Source: Loktanella sp. Alg231-35
GTDB taxonomy: Bacteria > Pseudomonadota > Alphaproteobacteria > Rhodobacterales > Rhodobacteraceae
Direction: 5' to 3'
Length of the DNA: 64,000 nucleotides
NCBI RefSeq assembly: GCF_900143545.1
Contig: NZ_FREV01000003.1
Span: 1 to 64,000, forward strand
A model generated the notes under the pieces. That model had not been told where the DNA came from, did no database searches, and was given only the letters and a program-made list of their open reading frames with translations. Of this stretch, positions 55,009-64,000 are shown piece by piece. Position 1 is the stretch's first letter. The number at the start of each line of letters is the position of its first letter. The position numbers were made by a program, and so were the translations under genes.

Positions 55009-55731
55009 TTAGAAAGCTGCGCCAACACCCCATTTTTCGATCAGTACGTTCAGCGAACCATCTGCTTTCATCGAAGCAATCGCTGCCGACAGCGCATCGC
55101 GCAGCTCGCCGTCGCTTTCACGCACGCCAAGACCAACACCGCCGCCGATCAGCTCTTCTTGCTCCAGCAGCATCACTTCGCCGTCTGCGTCTGCAATCGG
55201 CTGAAGGAAGGATTTGTCGGCCAGAACCGCGTCTGCTTCACCGGCTTTGACAGCTGCAACTGTTTCGTCAGGTGTTGCGAATTCAAGCAGTGTCGCACCA
55301 GTATTGGCAACAAATGCGGCCTGAATTGTGCCCGTTTGGGCCGCAACAACACCACCGGCGAGGTCCACATCAGCGGACAATGCCAGGTATGCGGATGGAT
55401 CAGGCTGTGTGTAGGCCTCAGAGAAATCGATGACTTCGTCACGCTCATCCGTGATGGACATACCAGCGATGATCACATCGTAGTTGCCAGAGACGAGGTT
55501 GGGGATAATGCTGTCCCACTCGTTTGTGACCCACTCGCAGGTCAGCTCTGCACGGGCGCAAAGCTCGTCACCGACTTCGCGCTCAAAGCCGTCGACTTCG
55601 CCGTCGTCGTTGAGGAAGTTATATGGAGGGTAAGCACCTTCGGTGCCCAGACGCACGACGGAATGACCATCGGCAAATGTCATGGAACCTGCAACAGCGA
55701 GCGCTGCCGTGGTGAGGACTAGGTTTTTCAT
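55009..55731 (-). CDS. ABC transporter substrate-binding protein, polar amino acid type
   Basis: A 240-residue periplasmic protein with a signal peptide (LVLTTAALAVAGSMTFADG). RLGTEGAYPPYNFLNDDGEV, then FEREVGDELCARAELTCEWV, and DVIIAGMSITDERDEVIDFS match family 3 binding proteins for lysine, arginine, ornithine, octopine or histidine. The ligand is probably a basic amino acid or a related amine, which fits the gamma-glutamylation genes. Encoded 23 bases after the ATPase of the same system. Confidence 0.9.
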   Translation of the reverse strand: MKNLVLTTAALAVAGSMTFADGHSVVRLGTEGAYPPYNFLNDDGEVDGFEREVGDELCARAELTCEWVTNEWDSIIPNLVSGNYDVIIAGMSITDERDEVIDFSEAYTQPDPSAYLALSADVDLAGGVVAAQTGTIQAAFVANTGATLLEFATPDETVAAVKAGEADAVLADKSFLQPIADADGEVMLLEQEELIGGGVGLGVRESDGELRDALSAAIASMKADGSLNVLIEKWGVGAAF

Positions 55732-55754
55732 CAGTTTTCTCCCGAGTTGATGAT

Positions 55755-56537
55755 TTATGAAACCGTCGCGGACAGGAAGCCCTGCAAGCGCTCGGTCTTT
55801 GGTTTGCCGAAGAGATCGGCAGGCTTGCCTTCCTCTTCGATTTTGCCTTGGTGCAGAAAGACGACATGATCGCTGACATCAGCGGCCAGTCGCATATCGT
55901 GGGTGACGATAATCATGGTGCGCCCTTCGGCGGCCAGATCCTTGATCACTTTCACAACTTCCTGCTCAAGTTCGGGGTCCAGGGCGCTTGTCGGCTCATC
56001 AAAGAGCAGCGCCTTGGGTTCCATGCACAGGGCGCGCGCGATGGCGGCCCGTTGTTGTTGCCCACCCGAAAGCTGGGCTGGGTAGACATCGCATTTGTCC
56101 CCAATGCCCACTTTGGCAAGGTATTTGCGGGCGGCGGCTTCGACCTCGGCCTTGTCACGTTTCAGCACCGTTACTGGCGCTTCCATGACGTTCTGCAGGA
56201 TGGTCATATGCGCCCAGAGGTTAAACTGCTGAAACACCATCGACAGGTTTGTACGGATGCGGATCATCTGCGCATGATCGCCGGGGTGGCGGTGCGCGCC
56301 GGTCCCTTTCCAGCTCACTGGTTCGCCGCAAAAGAGCACATCACCTTGCTGGCTGTCTTCCAACAGATTGGCACAACGCAAGAGCGTCGACTTACCCGAC
56401 CCAGAGGAGCCGATCAAAGACACCACATGCCCGGCAGGGGCCACGATATCAACGCCCTTGAGCACCTCAAGGTCGCCGTAGGCTTTGTGTAGGTCACGAA
56501 TTTCAATAACGGGGGCAGCGTCGGTCACTTGGGCCAC
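55755..56537 (-). CDS. ABC transporter ATP-binding protein, polar amino acid type
   Basis: A 260-residue ATPase with Walker [20 protein letters not shown] near residue 40, signature [15 protein letters not shown] near 160, Walker [20 protein letters not shown] and the H-loop [10 protein letters not shown]. It has the insert [18 protein letters not shown] typical of HisP/OccP proteins for basic amino acids and opines. It powers the transporter whose permeases are at 52075-53762; the operon is split by the divergent oxidase gene. Confidence 0.93.
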   Translation of the reverse strand: MAQVTDAAPVIEIRDLHKAYGDLEVLKGVDIVAPAGHVVSLIGSSGSGKSTLLRCANLLEDSQQGDVLFCGEPVSWKGTGAHRHPGDHAQMIRIRTNLSMVFQQFNLWAHMTILQNVMEAPVTVLKRDKAEVEAAARKYLAKVGIGDKCDVYPAQLSGGQQQRAAIARALCMEPKALLFDEPTSALDPELEQEVVKVIKDLAAEGRTMIIVTHDMRLAADVSDHVVFLHQGKIEEEGKPADLFGKPKTERLQGFLSATVS

Positions 56538-56609
56538 TTTTCTTGTTTCGCGCAGAGTAGTGCCGATTCTTGAGTTATTTGCAACGGTCAGACTTGGGTT
56601 AACCCTACG

Positions 56610-57362
56610 TCAACTGCGGATTGCCTCTGCTGGCGGGGGCAAGGGCAGCGCATAGGCGCTTGGCGGCAGTGCGACGAGCCCTTCTAGGTGCAAAACTGCC
56701 CGGTCTTGAGAGGGGAGCGCCGTGATTGCTTGCGCGGTCGCAGCAAAGAGCGCGTCAACAGGGCCCGATTTAGAAGTAATATAGGGCAACCCCGGTGTCG
56801 GAGACGTGCTGTGCAGGATTTTAAGGCCCCCGGTTTCACCTGCCGCATCCAGATGCTGCCATGTCACCGCATCAATCGTTGCGAAATCGGCGTCGCCCTG
56901 GCGCACCGCAATGGCGGACAAACGATGCCCGCCGGTGCAAAGACGCGGTCCTTGCAGGACCTCTGGTGCCTCCAACGCCAACGCGGCCCACCCCGATTGC
57001 GACATCGCATCATTGTAGGCAAAGCGGGCCGTCTTGAACGCGGAAAGTGCCACGCGCGGATCGTCATCGCGTGCAATCACATGGCTGCAATAATACCCTG
57101 GTGGACATCCTGCGACGCCATAGTCCGGGGTGCCAATCAGCGAAACGTCGTCCTTGAGAACCGCCCGAAACGGAAACCCGCAGGTTTGCGAAAAGATCAG
57201 TTTCGGGTTGCGCCAATGCGCCAGCAGATCCGTTGGTGGCGCGGTAAGCGCATCGGGCGCATCTACGCCCTGCTTGTGCAACCCATCGCGGATCAACCCC
57301 CAGAACCGTGCATCAGCCCCGGCGGTGTGCGGGGTCGCATACATCGGCAGGCTGGCAATCAT
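56610..57362 (-). CDS. PhnD-like phosphonate-binding family protein, no signal peptide
   Basis: A 250-residue protein of the phosphate/phosphonate binding-protein family (PF12974 type). IASLPMYATPHTAGADARFW opens the domain; FSQTCGFPFRAVLKDDVSL and ADFATIDAVTWQHLDAAG are the ligand-pocket segments. No signal peptide is visible, so it may act in the cytoplasm or belong to the sensor-like branch of the family. It overlaps the TerB-like gene as ATGA. Substrate unknown. Confidence 0.75.
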   Translation of the reverse strand: MIASLPMYATPHTAGADARFWGLIRDGLHKQGVDAPDALTAPPTDLLAHWRNPKLIFSQTCGFPFRAVLKDDVSLIGTPDYGVAGCPPGYYCSHVIARDDDPRVALSAFKTARFAYNDAMSQSGWAALALEAPEVLQGPRLCTGGHRLSAIAVRQGDADFATIDAVTWQHLDAAGETGGLKILHSTSPTPGLPYITSKSGPVDALFAATAQAITALPSQDRAVLHLEGLVALPPSAYALPLPPPAEAIRS

Positions 57363-57796
57363 CCAGCGCTGACCTTGAGCCTTGCGCGGTGGCTGTCCTG
57401 ATCGGATATCCCAAGCAGCGATGCGGTCATGCGCATCATACTGTCTTCTTCATCATCGCGCTGACCATCGGCCATGACGACGGCCCACAGGGTTTCGATT
57501 ACAGACAGTCGGTGTTCATAGCTGACCGCATCCTTAATCGCGCGGGTAAAGCGGACGGTATCGGGGGCCTCGGCCTCCAGCGCTTCGCATTCTGCGCGCA
57601 GGCTCGCGGCATCTGCCGCTGACAAGTCATAGCGCTTCATCAAGGACTGATCGATCTGTGCGATTTCAACGGCGGCATAGTCACCATCGGAACGGGCAAT
57701 GCGTACCAGCAAGGCCCCAAGGGCCAGGCGTGCGTCAGGATCAGGTAGGGATTGTGGTTCGGGGGCGGTCAAACGCCGGAGCAGATCATTAAACAT
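57359..57796 (-). CDS. TerB family protein
   Basis: A 145-residue all-helical protein with the TerB/DjlA-type acidic segments: LLVRIARSDGDYAAVEIAQI and LWAVVMADGQRDDEEDSMM. The paired DG-D motifs suggest metal binding. Despite the family name, isolated TerB-like proteins in alphaproteobacteria need not confer tellurite resistance; no other ter genes are present. It lies five bases after rlmJ. Confidence 0.85.
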   Translation of the reverse strand: MFNDLLRRLTAPEPQSLPDPDARLALGALLVRIARSDGDYAAVEIAQIDQSLMKRYDLSAADAASLRAECEALEAEAPDTVRFTRAIKDAVSYEHRLSVIETLWAVVMADGQRDDEEDSMMRMTASLLGISDQDSHRARLKVSAG

Positions 57797-57801
57797 AAGA
57801 T

Positions 57802-58593
57802 TTACATAAGGTGGCCGAGGTTATCTTGGAAGAGGGAAGAGACATCAGTCGCCGCTTCGGCAAATCCATAAGGGGCATTCACGACGAACAACCCCGATCC
57901 CACCATGCGGTGCCCTTCACGCGCAGGGGGAAAACGGACTTCATGGGTGACGGCCTCGGGGAGGGCGGCCTGCAATTCGCGGATCATGGGTTTGTGCGGA
58001 GCGTCGGTCAGGATCGGATACCAGAGCATGATCACACCCACCCCCCACTTGCGATGGATTTGGGCGATGGTTTTGGGGATGGTCTGATAATCCGCTTTGA
58101 CCTCAAACGATGGGTCAATCAGCAACAACCCACGCCGTGGCTCTGGCGGGCAAAGCGACAGGGCCATTTCCCAGCCATCCTTTTGGCGAAAGACACCGCC
58201 GTAGGGGGCCATATTGGCCTGAAGGGCGGCAAACTCTTGCGGGTGCAACTCGGACAGATGGATACTGTCGACAGGGCGCAACCCTTCAGCGGCGACCAGC
58301 GGAGAGCCGGGGTAAGCATCTGGACCATGTGCATCGGCAATACGCGCCAATGTCTGGGCGTAAGGGTGATTGGGGGCAAACCAATTGCGGGCCATTGCGA
58401 TGCCTTTGGCGGCTTCGCCGGTTTTCAGGGCGGCGTCATCGGTCAAATCATAAAGGCCACGGCCTGCATGGGTTTCAAGGTAACTCAGCGGTTTGTCCTT
58501 GCGGATCATGTAGGACAGAACCCATGCCAAAAGGCTGTGCTTATGCACATCCGCCAGATTTCCAGCATGATAGATATGTTGATAAGACAGCAT
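57802..58593 (-). CDS. rlmJ: 23S rRNA (adenine-2030 N6) methyltransferase
   Basis: A 263-residue enzyme that methylates A2030 of 23S rRNA. The N-terminus LSYQHIYHAGNLADVHKHSL is the family signature; YLETHAGRGLYDL binds S-adenosylmethionine; LLLIDPSFEVKADY is motif IV, with Ser where many relatives have Pro. Length is normal. It heads an operon with the TerB-like and PhnD-like genes. Confidence 0.92.
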   Translation of the reverse strand: MLSYQHIYHAGNLADVHKHSLLAWVLSYMIRKDKPLSYLETHAGRGLYDLTDDAALKTGEAAKGIAMARNWFAPNHPYAQTLARIADAHGPDAYPGSPLVAAEGLRPVDSIHLSELHPQEFAALQANMAPYGGVFRQKDGWEMALSLCPPEPRRGLLLIDPSFEVKADYQTIPKTIAQIHRKWGVGVIMLWYPILTDAPHKPMIRELQAALPEAVTHEVRFPPAREGHRMVGSGLFVVNAPYGFAEAATDVSSLFQDNLGHLM

Positions 58594-58690
58594 GACAGAG
58601 AAGCCTTTGGCGATGTTCCGTCAAAGCGCCTAACCTATGGCAAGGGGGCTGTCTATTAGACTTGCTTGCATGGTGGCAGGCGCTACACTT

Positions 58691-59467
58691 ATGCTCAAGC
58701 TTAGAAAGGTCGCGCAATTGTTCCGTATTATGACCCTTGCAGCACTGGTTGCCTGCCCACTTGCGGCCTCGGCCCAAGATGGTGATGGCGGCATCTCGTT
58801 TCGTTTCGGGCTTGGGCCATCGCTCGGACCTGGGTATTTCGGGGACGAAGATACCGATGCCGGCGTTGGCGTGAAATTCAAACTTGAAGAGTTACGGTTC
58901 GGCGGGTTGTCATCTGGCGGCGGTGCGGACAATTACGGCCTGGGTTTTGGTGGATCGTTCCGGTTTATCGGCGGACGTGACGCTGATGATTTCGACGAAT
59001 TGTCGGGGTTGGCCGATATCGACCCCGCACTTGAAATCGGTGGCGGGCTGGAGTTCACGGCGCGCGACTACGAGGTTTTTGCTAAGGTCCGCTATGGCGT
59101 GATCGGGCATGAATCATTTGTGGCCGTCGTTGGCGGTGACCTGTTTTACCGCCCAACGGATCAACTGACGTTTAGGGCGGGTCCGCGTGTCTTGCTTGGT
59201 GATGATGACTACGCACAGACGTATTTTGGGGTGAGCCCGGCTGAGGGTTTGGCCAGCAGCTTTGAGTCTTATGACGCCAGAGGCGGTATCATCAGCGCCG
59301 GGGCAAAGGCCGAAGCGACCTATGCCATCAATGATGACTGGGAAGTAGTCGGGACGCTGCGCTATGACCAGTTGCGCGATGACGCAGCAGGCAGCCCCAT
59401 CACTCAGTCAGATGAACAGCTCAGCGGTAGCATTGTGTTGACCCGCCGGATCACGCTGGGGTTCTAG
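58691..59467 (+). CDS. MipA/OmpV family outer-membrane protein
   Basis: A 258-residue exported beta-barrel protein. The signal peptide reads [17 protein letters not shown], and the mature part alternates hydrophobic and polar residues with [20 protein letters not shown] at its start and [12 protein letters not shown] as the closing strand. MipA/OmpV proteins are outer-membrane scaffolds or channels. The start is uncertain: in-frame ATGs at 58637 and 58670 are also possible. It is convergent with pyrG, overlapping by four bases. Confidence 0.82.
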   Translation: MLKLRKVAQLFRIMTLAALVACPLAASAQDGDGGISFRFGLGPSLGPGYFGDEDTDAGVGVKFKLEELRFGGLSSGGGADNYGLGFGGSFRFIGGRDADDFDELSGLADIDPALEIGGGLEFTARDYEVFAKVRYGVIGHESFVAVVGGDLFYRPTDQLTFRAGPRVLLGDDDYAQTYFGVSPAEGLASSFESYDARGGIISAGAKAEATYAINDDWEVVGTLRYDQLRDDAAGSPITQSDEQLSGSIVLTRRITLGF

Positions 59468-61107
59468 ACCAGACGCGACGTCTCAACCGCGGCGCGCACA
59501 AAATCAGCAAACAGTGGATGTGGCGCAAAAGGCTTTGACTTCAACTCCGGATGGAACTGGACACCGATGAACCAAGGGTGATCTGCCCATTCCACAATTT
59601 CGGGCAACTTGCCGTCGGGAGACATGCCAGAAAACCGCAGCCCTGCTTTTTCCAGCGTCTCACGGTATTTAACGTCAACCTCATAGCGATGACGATGCCG
59701 TTCTTCGATGGAAGTGCCGCCGTAAACCTCGGCTACTTTGGACCCTTCGGTCAGCGTCGCGTCATAGGCGCCCAGACGCATGGTGCCGCCTTTGTCATCA
59801 TCTGCCTTGCGTGCCACCATATGGTTGCCCTGCACCCATTCCTTGAGGTGGTAAACAACAGGTTCAAACCGTTTCTTGCCGGCTTCGTGGTCAAATTCCT
59901 CAGACCCGGCTTTCTTCATTCCCGCCACGTTCCGTGCAGCCTCGATCACGGCCATTTGCATGCCTAGACAGATGCCCAGATAGGGGATTTTCTTTTCGCG
60001 GGCGAATTGTGCCGCCTTGATCTTGCCTTCGGTGCCGCGTTCGCCAAAGCCGCCGGGGACAAGAATGGCGTGATACCCTTCAAGGAAGGGGGCTGCATCT
60101 TCGCGGTCAAAGAGTTCTGCATCAACCCATTCGATCTTGACCTTCACCCGGTTGGCCATACCGCCATGGGTCAGGGCCTCGGCGATGGATTTATAGGCAT
60201 CCTCAAGCTGTGTGTACTTGCCAACAATGGCGACCTTCACTTTGCCTTCGGGGTTATGGATGCGGTCGTAGACATCGTGCCAGACGTGCAGTTTCGGGGC
60301 CGGAGCGGGCGAAATGCCAAACGCGTCCAAAACCGCCTGATCAAGGCCCTGATCGTGATAGGCCAGCGGGGCCTCATAGATCGATTTCAGATCATAGGCT
60401 GCTACGACACATTGCTTGCGCACGTTGCAGAACAGCGCGATTTTCTCGCGTTCTTTTTCCGGGATCGGATGTTCGGAGCGGCAGACAAGAATATCAGGCG
60501 CGATGCCGATGGATTGCAGTTCTTTGACAGAGTGCTGGGTGGGTTTGGTTTTCAGCTCACCAGACGCTGCCAGATAAGGCAGCAGCGTCAGATGCATGAA
60601 AATACACTGGCCGCGCGGTTTATCATGGGCGAATTGACGGATCGCTTCGAAAAACGGCAGGCCTTCGATGTCCCCTACAGTGCCGCCAATCTCGCAAAGC
60701 ATGAAATCGACCTCATCTTCACCAATGGCGAGGAATTCTTTGATCTCATTTGTGACATGGGGGACGACTTGAATGGTCTTGCCCAGATAATCACCGCGCC
60801 GTTCCTTTTCCAACACGTTGGAATAGATGCGCCCGGAAGACACGGAATCTGTTTTGCGGGCAGGCACTCCGGTAAAGCGTTCATAGTGCCCAAGGTCGAG
60901 GTCGGTTTCCGCCCCATCGTCGGTCACAAAGACTTCGCCATGTTCAAACGGCGACATCGTGCCGGGGTCGACGTTCAGGTAAGGATCCAGTTTGCGCAGG
61001 CGAACGGAATAGCCGCGCGCTTGCAGCAAGGCACCCAATGCGGCCGAGGCCAGACCCTTGCCAAGTGAGGAAACCACACCACCGGTGATAAAAATATAAC
61101 GTGCCAT
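59464..61107 (-). CDS. pyrG: CTP synthase
   Basis: CTP synthase aminates UTP to CTP using ATP and glutamine. The 547 residues hold both domains: the synthase domain with [26 protein letters not shown] and GGTVGDIEG, and the amidotransferase with [24 protein letters not shown] (nucleophile cysteine) and [11 protein letters not shown] (histidine, glutamate). It is normal in length. The secG gene lies upstream on the same strand across a 159-base gap. Confidence 0.97.
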   Translation of the reverse strand: MARYIFITGGVVSSLGKGLASAALGALLQARGYSVRLRKLDPYLNVDPGTMSPFEHGEVFVTDDGAETDLDLGHYERFTGVPARKTDSVSSGRIYSNVLEKERRGDYLGKTIQVVPHVTNEIKEFLAIGEDEVDFMLCEIGGTVGDIEGLPFFEAIRQFAHDKPRGQCIFMHLTLLPYLAASGELKTKPTQHSVKELQSIGIAPDILVCRSEHPIPEKEREKIALFCNVRKQCVVAAYDLKSIYEAPLAYHDQGLDQAVLDAFGISPAPAPKLHVWHDVYDRIHNPEGKVKVAIVGKYTQLEDAYKSIAEALTHGGMANRVKVKIEWVDAELFDREDAAPFLEGYHAILVPGGFGERGTEGKIKAAQFAREKKIPYLGICLGMQMAVIEAARNVAGMKKAGSEEFDHEAGKKRFEPVVYHLKEWVQGNHMVARKADDDKGGTMRLGAYDATLTEGSKVAEVYGGTSIEERHRHRYEVDVKYRETLEKAGLRFSGMSPDGKLPEIVEWADHPWFIGVQFHPELKSKPFAPHPLFADFVRAAVETSRLV

Positions 61108-61231
61108 CGGTAGGGGACCCCCGTGAAATCTTCCAAAAACTGTGGGAAAGCGAACCGCAAAATTCGCATCATCACGGGATTTAAGCCTTAGCGGATTCGG
61201 GCGCTTTTGGCAACCGTTGACCCAACATCAT

Positions 61232-61257
61232 GTTGCAGCAAATGTTTTTGCTGCAAC
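61232..61257 (-). terminator. Hairpin after secG
   Basis: A perfect 11-bp stem (61232-61242 with 61247-61257) lies ten bases after the secG stop. Its A/T-rich tip contributes U residues, but no long U-tract follows on the minus strand. It probably separates secG from pyrG. Confidence 0.6.
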
Positions 61258-61266
61258 GTCTAGTGG

Positions 61267-61620
61267 TTAGTCGCCTGAAGGGACCAAAGGTGCATCATCA
61301 GATGTTGGAGGCAATAGGCTGTCACCCAGATCGGGAACTTCGACGCCTTCTTCCGTCGGCTCAATCCCCAGACGGTCGGCCACGGAAGAACCTGCTGAAT
61401 TGCTTGCTGAAATCAGTGTCAGCGCAATTGACGTGCAAATAAACGCAATCGCCAGCAACCATGTAAACTTGCTCATCGCTGTGGGCGCCGGGCGTGACCC
61501 GGTTGCGCCACCGCCACCGCCGCCCATGCCAAGACCACCGCCTTCAGACCGTTGCAATAGAACGGTACCGATCAATGCAAGCGCAAGGATCAGGTGGACA
61601 ATGAGGACGACGTTTTCCAT
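61267..61620 (-). CDS. secG: Preprotein translocase subunit SecG
   Basis: A 117-residue inner-membrane protein of the SecYEG channel. The first helix VVLIVHLILALALIGTVLLQ leads into RSEGGGLGMGGGGGGATGSR, the glycine-rich loop typical of SecG, then the second helix KFTWLLAIAFICTSIALTLI. The acidic C-terminal tail (EEGVEVPDLGDSLLP) is longer than in enterobacteria, as is usual in alphaproteobacteria. Confidence 0.95.
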   Translation of the reverse strand: MENVVLIVHLILALALIGTVLLQRSEGGGLGMGGGGGGATGSRPAPTAMSKFTWLLAIAFICTSIALTLISASNSAGSSVADRLGIEPTEEGVEVPDLGDSLLPPTSDDAPLVPSGD

Positions 61621-61698
61621 GTGAGGCCTTTCAGGGCGTTCGCGAACACGCGGTATCTAAAAGCTGCGTCGCCGTCCCGCAACCCCTTGGATGCGCCT

Positions 61699-62094
61699 TT
61701 ATTCGTCCACGTCATCCATGTCAGCCTGTCCAGACAGGCGTCTGCGCACAATCGACCATGACAAACCGATGGCCAGCACGACCGAAAGGGCCACAATGGC
61801 GATCCATGTGTTGATGGTCGGATTATCCAAACTGATGATTCCCTGATCAAACAACACCCAAAGCAGGGTGCCCACAACTGCCAGCACCAGCACCATGCCG
61901 AAGATGCCGATTGAACGCAGCGTAGCGCGCAGATAAATGATGTAACCCACCAAGAGGATCAGGCCGAAAAGAACGGTCAGCGATAGGCTTGTTTCATAGT
62001 TGGCCATGCTCCAGCTGACATAGTTCCACTGTGTTGGATTATATGTCGCTGCCAGCAACACAAACGCGAAAATCCATCGAATAATGAAACCCAT
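61699..62094 (-). CDS. Small four-helix membrane protein (DUF6524 type)
   Basis: A 131-residue protein with four predicted helices (IIRWIFAFVLLAATYNPTQW; LTVLFGLILLVGYIIYL; IGIFGMVLVLAVVGTLLWVL; WIAIVALSVVLAIGLSWSIV) and an acidic tail. NPTQWNYVSW in the first loop looks like a conserved family mark. I match it to DUF6524 from memory; function is unknown. It is divergent from purA. Confidence 0.75.
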   Translation of the reverse strand: MGFIIRWIFAFVLLAATYNPTQWNYVSWSMANYETSLSLTVLFGLILLVGYIIYLRATLRSIGIFGMVLVLAVVGTLLWVLFDQGIISLDNPTINTWIAIVALSVVLAIGLSWSIVRRRLSGQADMDDVDE

Positions 62095-62240
62095 GATTTG
62101 CCTCTTGCCCTTGACGTTGGGGCAGACAATGCCGGGGCGGTTCTAGGCTGTCCAGCCCGGTATTTGCGCAAATTTGCGGTTCCCCCGCGCGGGGAGCGGC
62201 GATATAGGGGGCACGCACCCGAGCAGAGGAACGGATTCTT

Positions 62241-63533
62241 ATGGCGAATGTAGTGGTTGTTGGCGCCCAATGGGGTGATGAGGGCAAAGGCAAGATTGTC
62301 GACTGGCTCTCGGAACGGGCTGATGTGATTGCCCGCTTTCAGGGGGGGCACAACGCAGGCCACACATTGGTCATTGATGGTGAAGTTTATAAATTGCACG
62401 CGCTGCCGTCTGGCGTGGTGCGCGGTGGCAAGCTGTCGATCATTGGCAACGGCGTTGTTCTGGACCCCTGGCACCTGCTGGGCGAGATCGAAACGCTGCG
62501 CGCTCAGGGCGTCACCATCACGCCAGAAACACTGATGATCGCCGAAAATACCCCATTGATCCTGCCATTCCATGGCGAGTTGGATCGTGCCCGCGAAAGT
62601 CAGAACTCGGTTGCAAAGATCGGTACGACAGGGCGCGGCATTGGTCCGTGCTATGAAGATAAGGTCGGGCGCCGGGTGATCCGCGTTGCCGATCTGGCCG
62701 ACGATGCCACGCTTGAGCTGCGCCTTGATCGCGCGTTGATCCACCACGATGCGTTGCGCCGGGGTTTGGGGCTCGAGCCTATCGACCGCGATGCTGTGCT
62801 GGCCAAGCTGCGCGACGTGGCGCCGGCTATCCTTGAATATGCGGCCCCGGTTTGGAAAGTGCTCAAGGAAAAGCGCAAAGCAGGCAAACGCATTCTGTTC
62901 GAAGGGGCGCAGGGTGCACTTCTGGACATTGATTTTGGAACTTACCCCTTTGTGACGTCATCAAATGTCATCGCAGGGCAGGCCGCCACTGGCGTGGGTG
63001 TCGGCCCCGGTGCCATCGATTTCGTGTTGGGCATCGTCAAAGCCTACACCACACGCGTCGGCGAGGGGCCATTCCCGACTGAGTTGGACGATGACGACGG
63101 CCAACGCTTGGGCGAGCGCGGTCATGAATTTGGCACCACAACCGGGCGTAAGCGCCGTTGCGGTTGGTTTGATGCCTGTCTGGTGCGCCAAACATGCGCG
63201 ACCTCTGGGGTTTCGGGCATTTCATTGACCAAGCTGGACGTGCTGGACGGGTTTGAGACGCTCAAAATCTGTGTGGGCTATGAACTTGACGGCAAGACGC
63301 TCGACTATCTGCCCACTGCGGCGGACGAACAGGCCCGTTGTACGCCCATCTACGAGGAAATCGCCGGTTGGTCGGAATCCACCGAAGGCGCACGGTCCTG
63401 GGCGGATCTGCCCGCGCAGGCCATTAAATACGTGCGTCGTATCGAAGAGTTGATCGACTGCCCGGTTGCCCTAGTTTCCACCTCACCTGAAAGAGACGAC
63501 ACCATTCTGGTGACGGATCCTTTCGCGGATTGA
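62241..63533 (+). CDS. purA: Adenylosuccinate synthetase
   Basis: PurA joins IMP and aspartate with GTP on the way to AMP. The 430 residues start with [19 protein letters not shown] (GTP loop and catalytic Asp), then [12 protein letters not shown] (catalytic His), [17 protein letters not shown] and the late [14 protein letters not shown] and TKLDVLDGF. Length is normal. A DUF2842 gene follows six bases later and shares its terminator. Confidence 0.97.
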   Translation: MANVVVVGAQWGDEGKGKIVDWLSERADVIARFQGGHNAGHTLVIDGEVYKLHALPSGVVRGGKLSIIGNGVVLDPWHLLGEIETLRAQGVTITPETLMIAENTPLILPFHGELDRARESQNSVAKIGTTGRGIGPCYEDKVGRRVIRVADLADDATLELRLDRALIHHDALRRGLGLEPIDRDAVLAKLRDVAPAILEYAAPVWKVLKEKRKAGKRILFEGAQGALLDIDFGTYPFVTSSNVIAGQAATGVGVGPGAIDFVLGIVKAYTTRVGEGPFPTELDDDDGQRLGERGHEFGTTTGRKRRCGWFDACLVRQTCATSGVSGISLTKLDVLDGFETLKICVGYELDGKTLDYLPTAADEQARCTPIYEEIAGWSESTEGARSWADLPAQAIKYVRRIEELIDCPVALVSTSPERDDTILVTDPFAD

Positions 63534-63539
63534 GGAACG

Positions 63540-63755
63540 ATGACTTTTAAAGCGCGCAAACGGCTGGCAATTTTCGTGTTGGTGGTGGGCTTGCCCGTCT
63601 ACATCGTACTGGCTGTCACCTTGATGGGCGAGGCGTCACGCTTTCCCAAAGTCGTTGAATTCTTGATCTATGTGGTGCTTGGCATTGGTTGGGCCTTCCC
63701 GTTGAAATGGGTATTCAAGGGGATCGGGCAACCTGACCCGGATCAGCACCACTAG
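63540..63755 (+). CDS. DUF2842 family membrane protein
   Basis: A 71-residue protein with two membrane helices (LAIFVLVVGLPVYIVLAVTL and VVEFLIYVVLGIGWAFPLKW) and a short polar tail. The family is typical of alphaproteobacteria and commonly sits after purA; function unknown. Very probably translated from the purA transcript. Confidence 0.85.
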   Translation: MTFKARKRLAIFVLVVGLPVYIVLAVTLMGEASRFPKVVEFLIYVVLGIGWAFPLKWVFKGIGQPDPDQHH

Positions 63756-63760
63756 ACGTA

Positions 63761-63790
63761 AAAAAGGCGGGGACATCCCCGCCTTTTCTG
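63761..63790. terminator. Strong terminator after purA-DUF2842
   Basis: AAAAGGCGGGG and CCCCGCCTTTT form a perfect 11-bp stem with a four-base loop (ACAT), flanked by A and T runs, so it can stop transcription from both the purA operon and the convergent gene at 63801. Confidence 0.93.
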
Positions 63791-63800
63791 TTCTAGATGA

Positions 63801-64000
63801 TTAGCCCTGTGCCGCTTGCGCACCATCCGGGCGATAGTCAGAGCTATCAGAAACCCGGAACCGCCCATTGTCCAACTTCACGATCTTGGCAAGGCGAAGC
63901 AGGCGGCCAAAGGCGCGCAAACCGTCTTCGCGGCTGATCTCCTGACCGGTCGCTGCTTGCACTTTCTTCATCACCTGCGGACGAGAGAAGTCATCCTCTG
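63801..64000 (-). CDS. C-terminal part of a hypothetical protein
   Basis: An open minus-strand frame enters at the right edge and ends with TAA at 63801, giving 65 visible residues. They read as a compact helical domain (FSRPQVMKKVQAATGQEISR, then EDGLRAFGRLLRLAKIVKLD) with a beta turn (NGRFRVSD) that resembles a winged-helix-like fold. The tail is disordered. The family cannot be named from this piece. Confidence 0.6.
   Translation of the reverse strand, partial: EDDFSRPQVMKKVQAATGQEISREDGLRAFGRLLRLAKIVKLDNGRFRVSDSSDYRPDGAQAAQG

Noticed and set aside
60007..61068. 353-residue open frame antisense to pyrG
   Set aside because: It mirrors the pyrG coding frame, has no recognisable domain, and pyrG is certain from all its motifs.
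1..64000. CRISPR array or prophage
   Set aside because: No regularly spaced repeats and no phage structural genes were seen.

Overview
The window comes from the chromosome of an alphaproteobacterium of the Roseobacter/Rhodobacteraceae type. This rests on gene content and order: murA-DUF2948-hisD-UPF0262-phosphatase, the phaZ/phaC-phaP-phaR cluster with PhaR palindromes, secG and pyrG, purA-DUF2842, and many small proteins typical of that family. No rRNA is present, so the genus cannot be named. The window has two parts that meet at a tRNA-Thr gene near 23.1 kb.

Positions 1 to about 23,110 are a mobile genomic island; its far end lies left of the window. The right end carries a large serine recombinase whose last codons lie inside the 3' end of tRNA-Thr(GGT). 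Next to it are a small accessory gene, a strong promoter followed by a compact folded RNA, a VirD4/TraG-like ATPase, small membrane proteins and a hairpin-rich region that could hold an oriT. The cargo is a tightly overlapping defence operon on the minus strand: 5-methylcytosine methyltransferase, Vsr nuclease, MORC-like GHKL ATPase, Z1 helicase-like ATPase, PD-(D/E)XK nuclease, AIPR protein, then a possible membrane effector. An ardC antirestriction gene follows but is cut off within its protease domain. Directly after the break come three translationally coupled tyrosine recombinases (RIT/GInt type), so a second mobile element has inserted into the first.

Positions 23,107 to 64,000 are core genome, more GC-rich than much of the defence cargo. 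In order: tRNA-Thr; murA and the hisD operon; a cold-shock gene; a bufferin-type copper RiPP operon (precursor, DUF692, DUF2063, DoxX) with a hairpin after the precursor; thrS; three alpha/beta hydrolases and a sugar-type symporter; the polyhydroxyalkanoate cluster with four PhaR-like sites; two secreted proteins, a PilJ-like sensor and a PstS-OmpA fusion; an amino-acid/polyamine uptake and gamma-glutamylation cluster (ABC transporter, two glutamine-synthetase-like ligases, amidotransferase, FAD oxidases); rlmJ, terB-like and phnD-like genes; pyrG, secG, purA.

The points most worth following are the seven-gene defence operon with its extra membrane protein, the folded RNA beside the serine recombinase, the possible oriT, and the nested insertion into ardC. 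No CRISPR array or prophage was seen.
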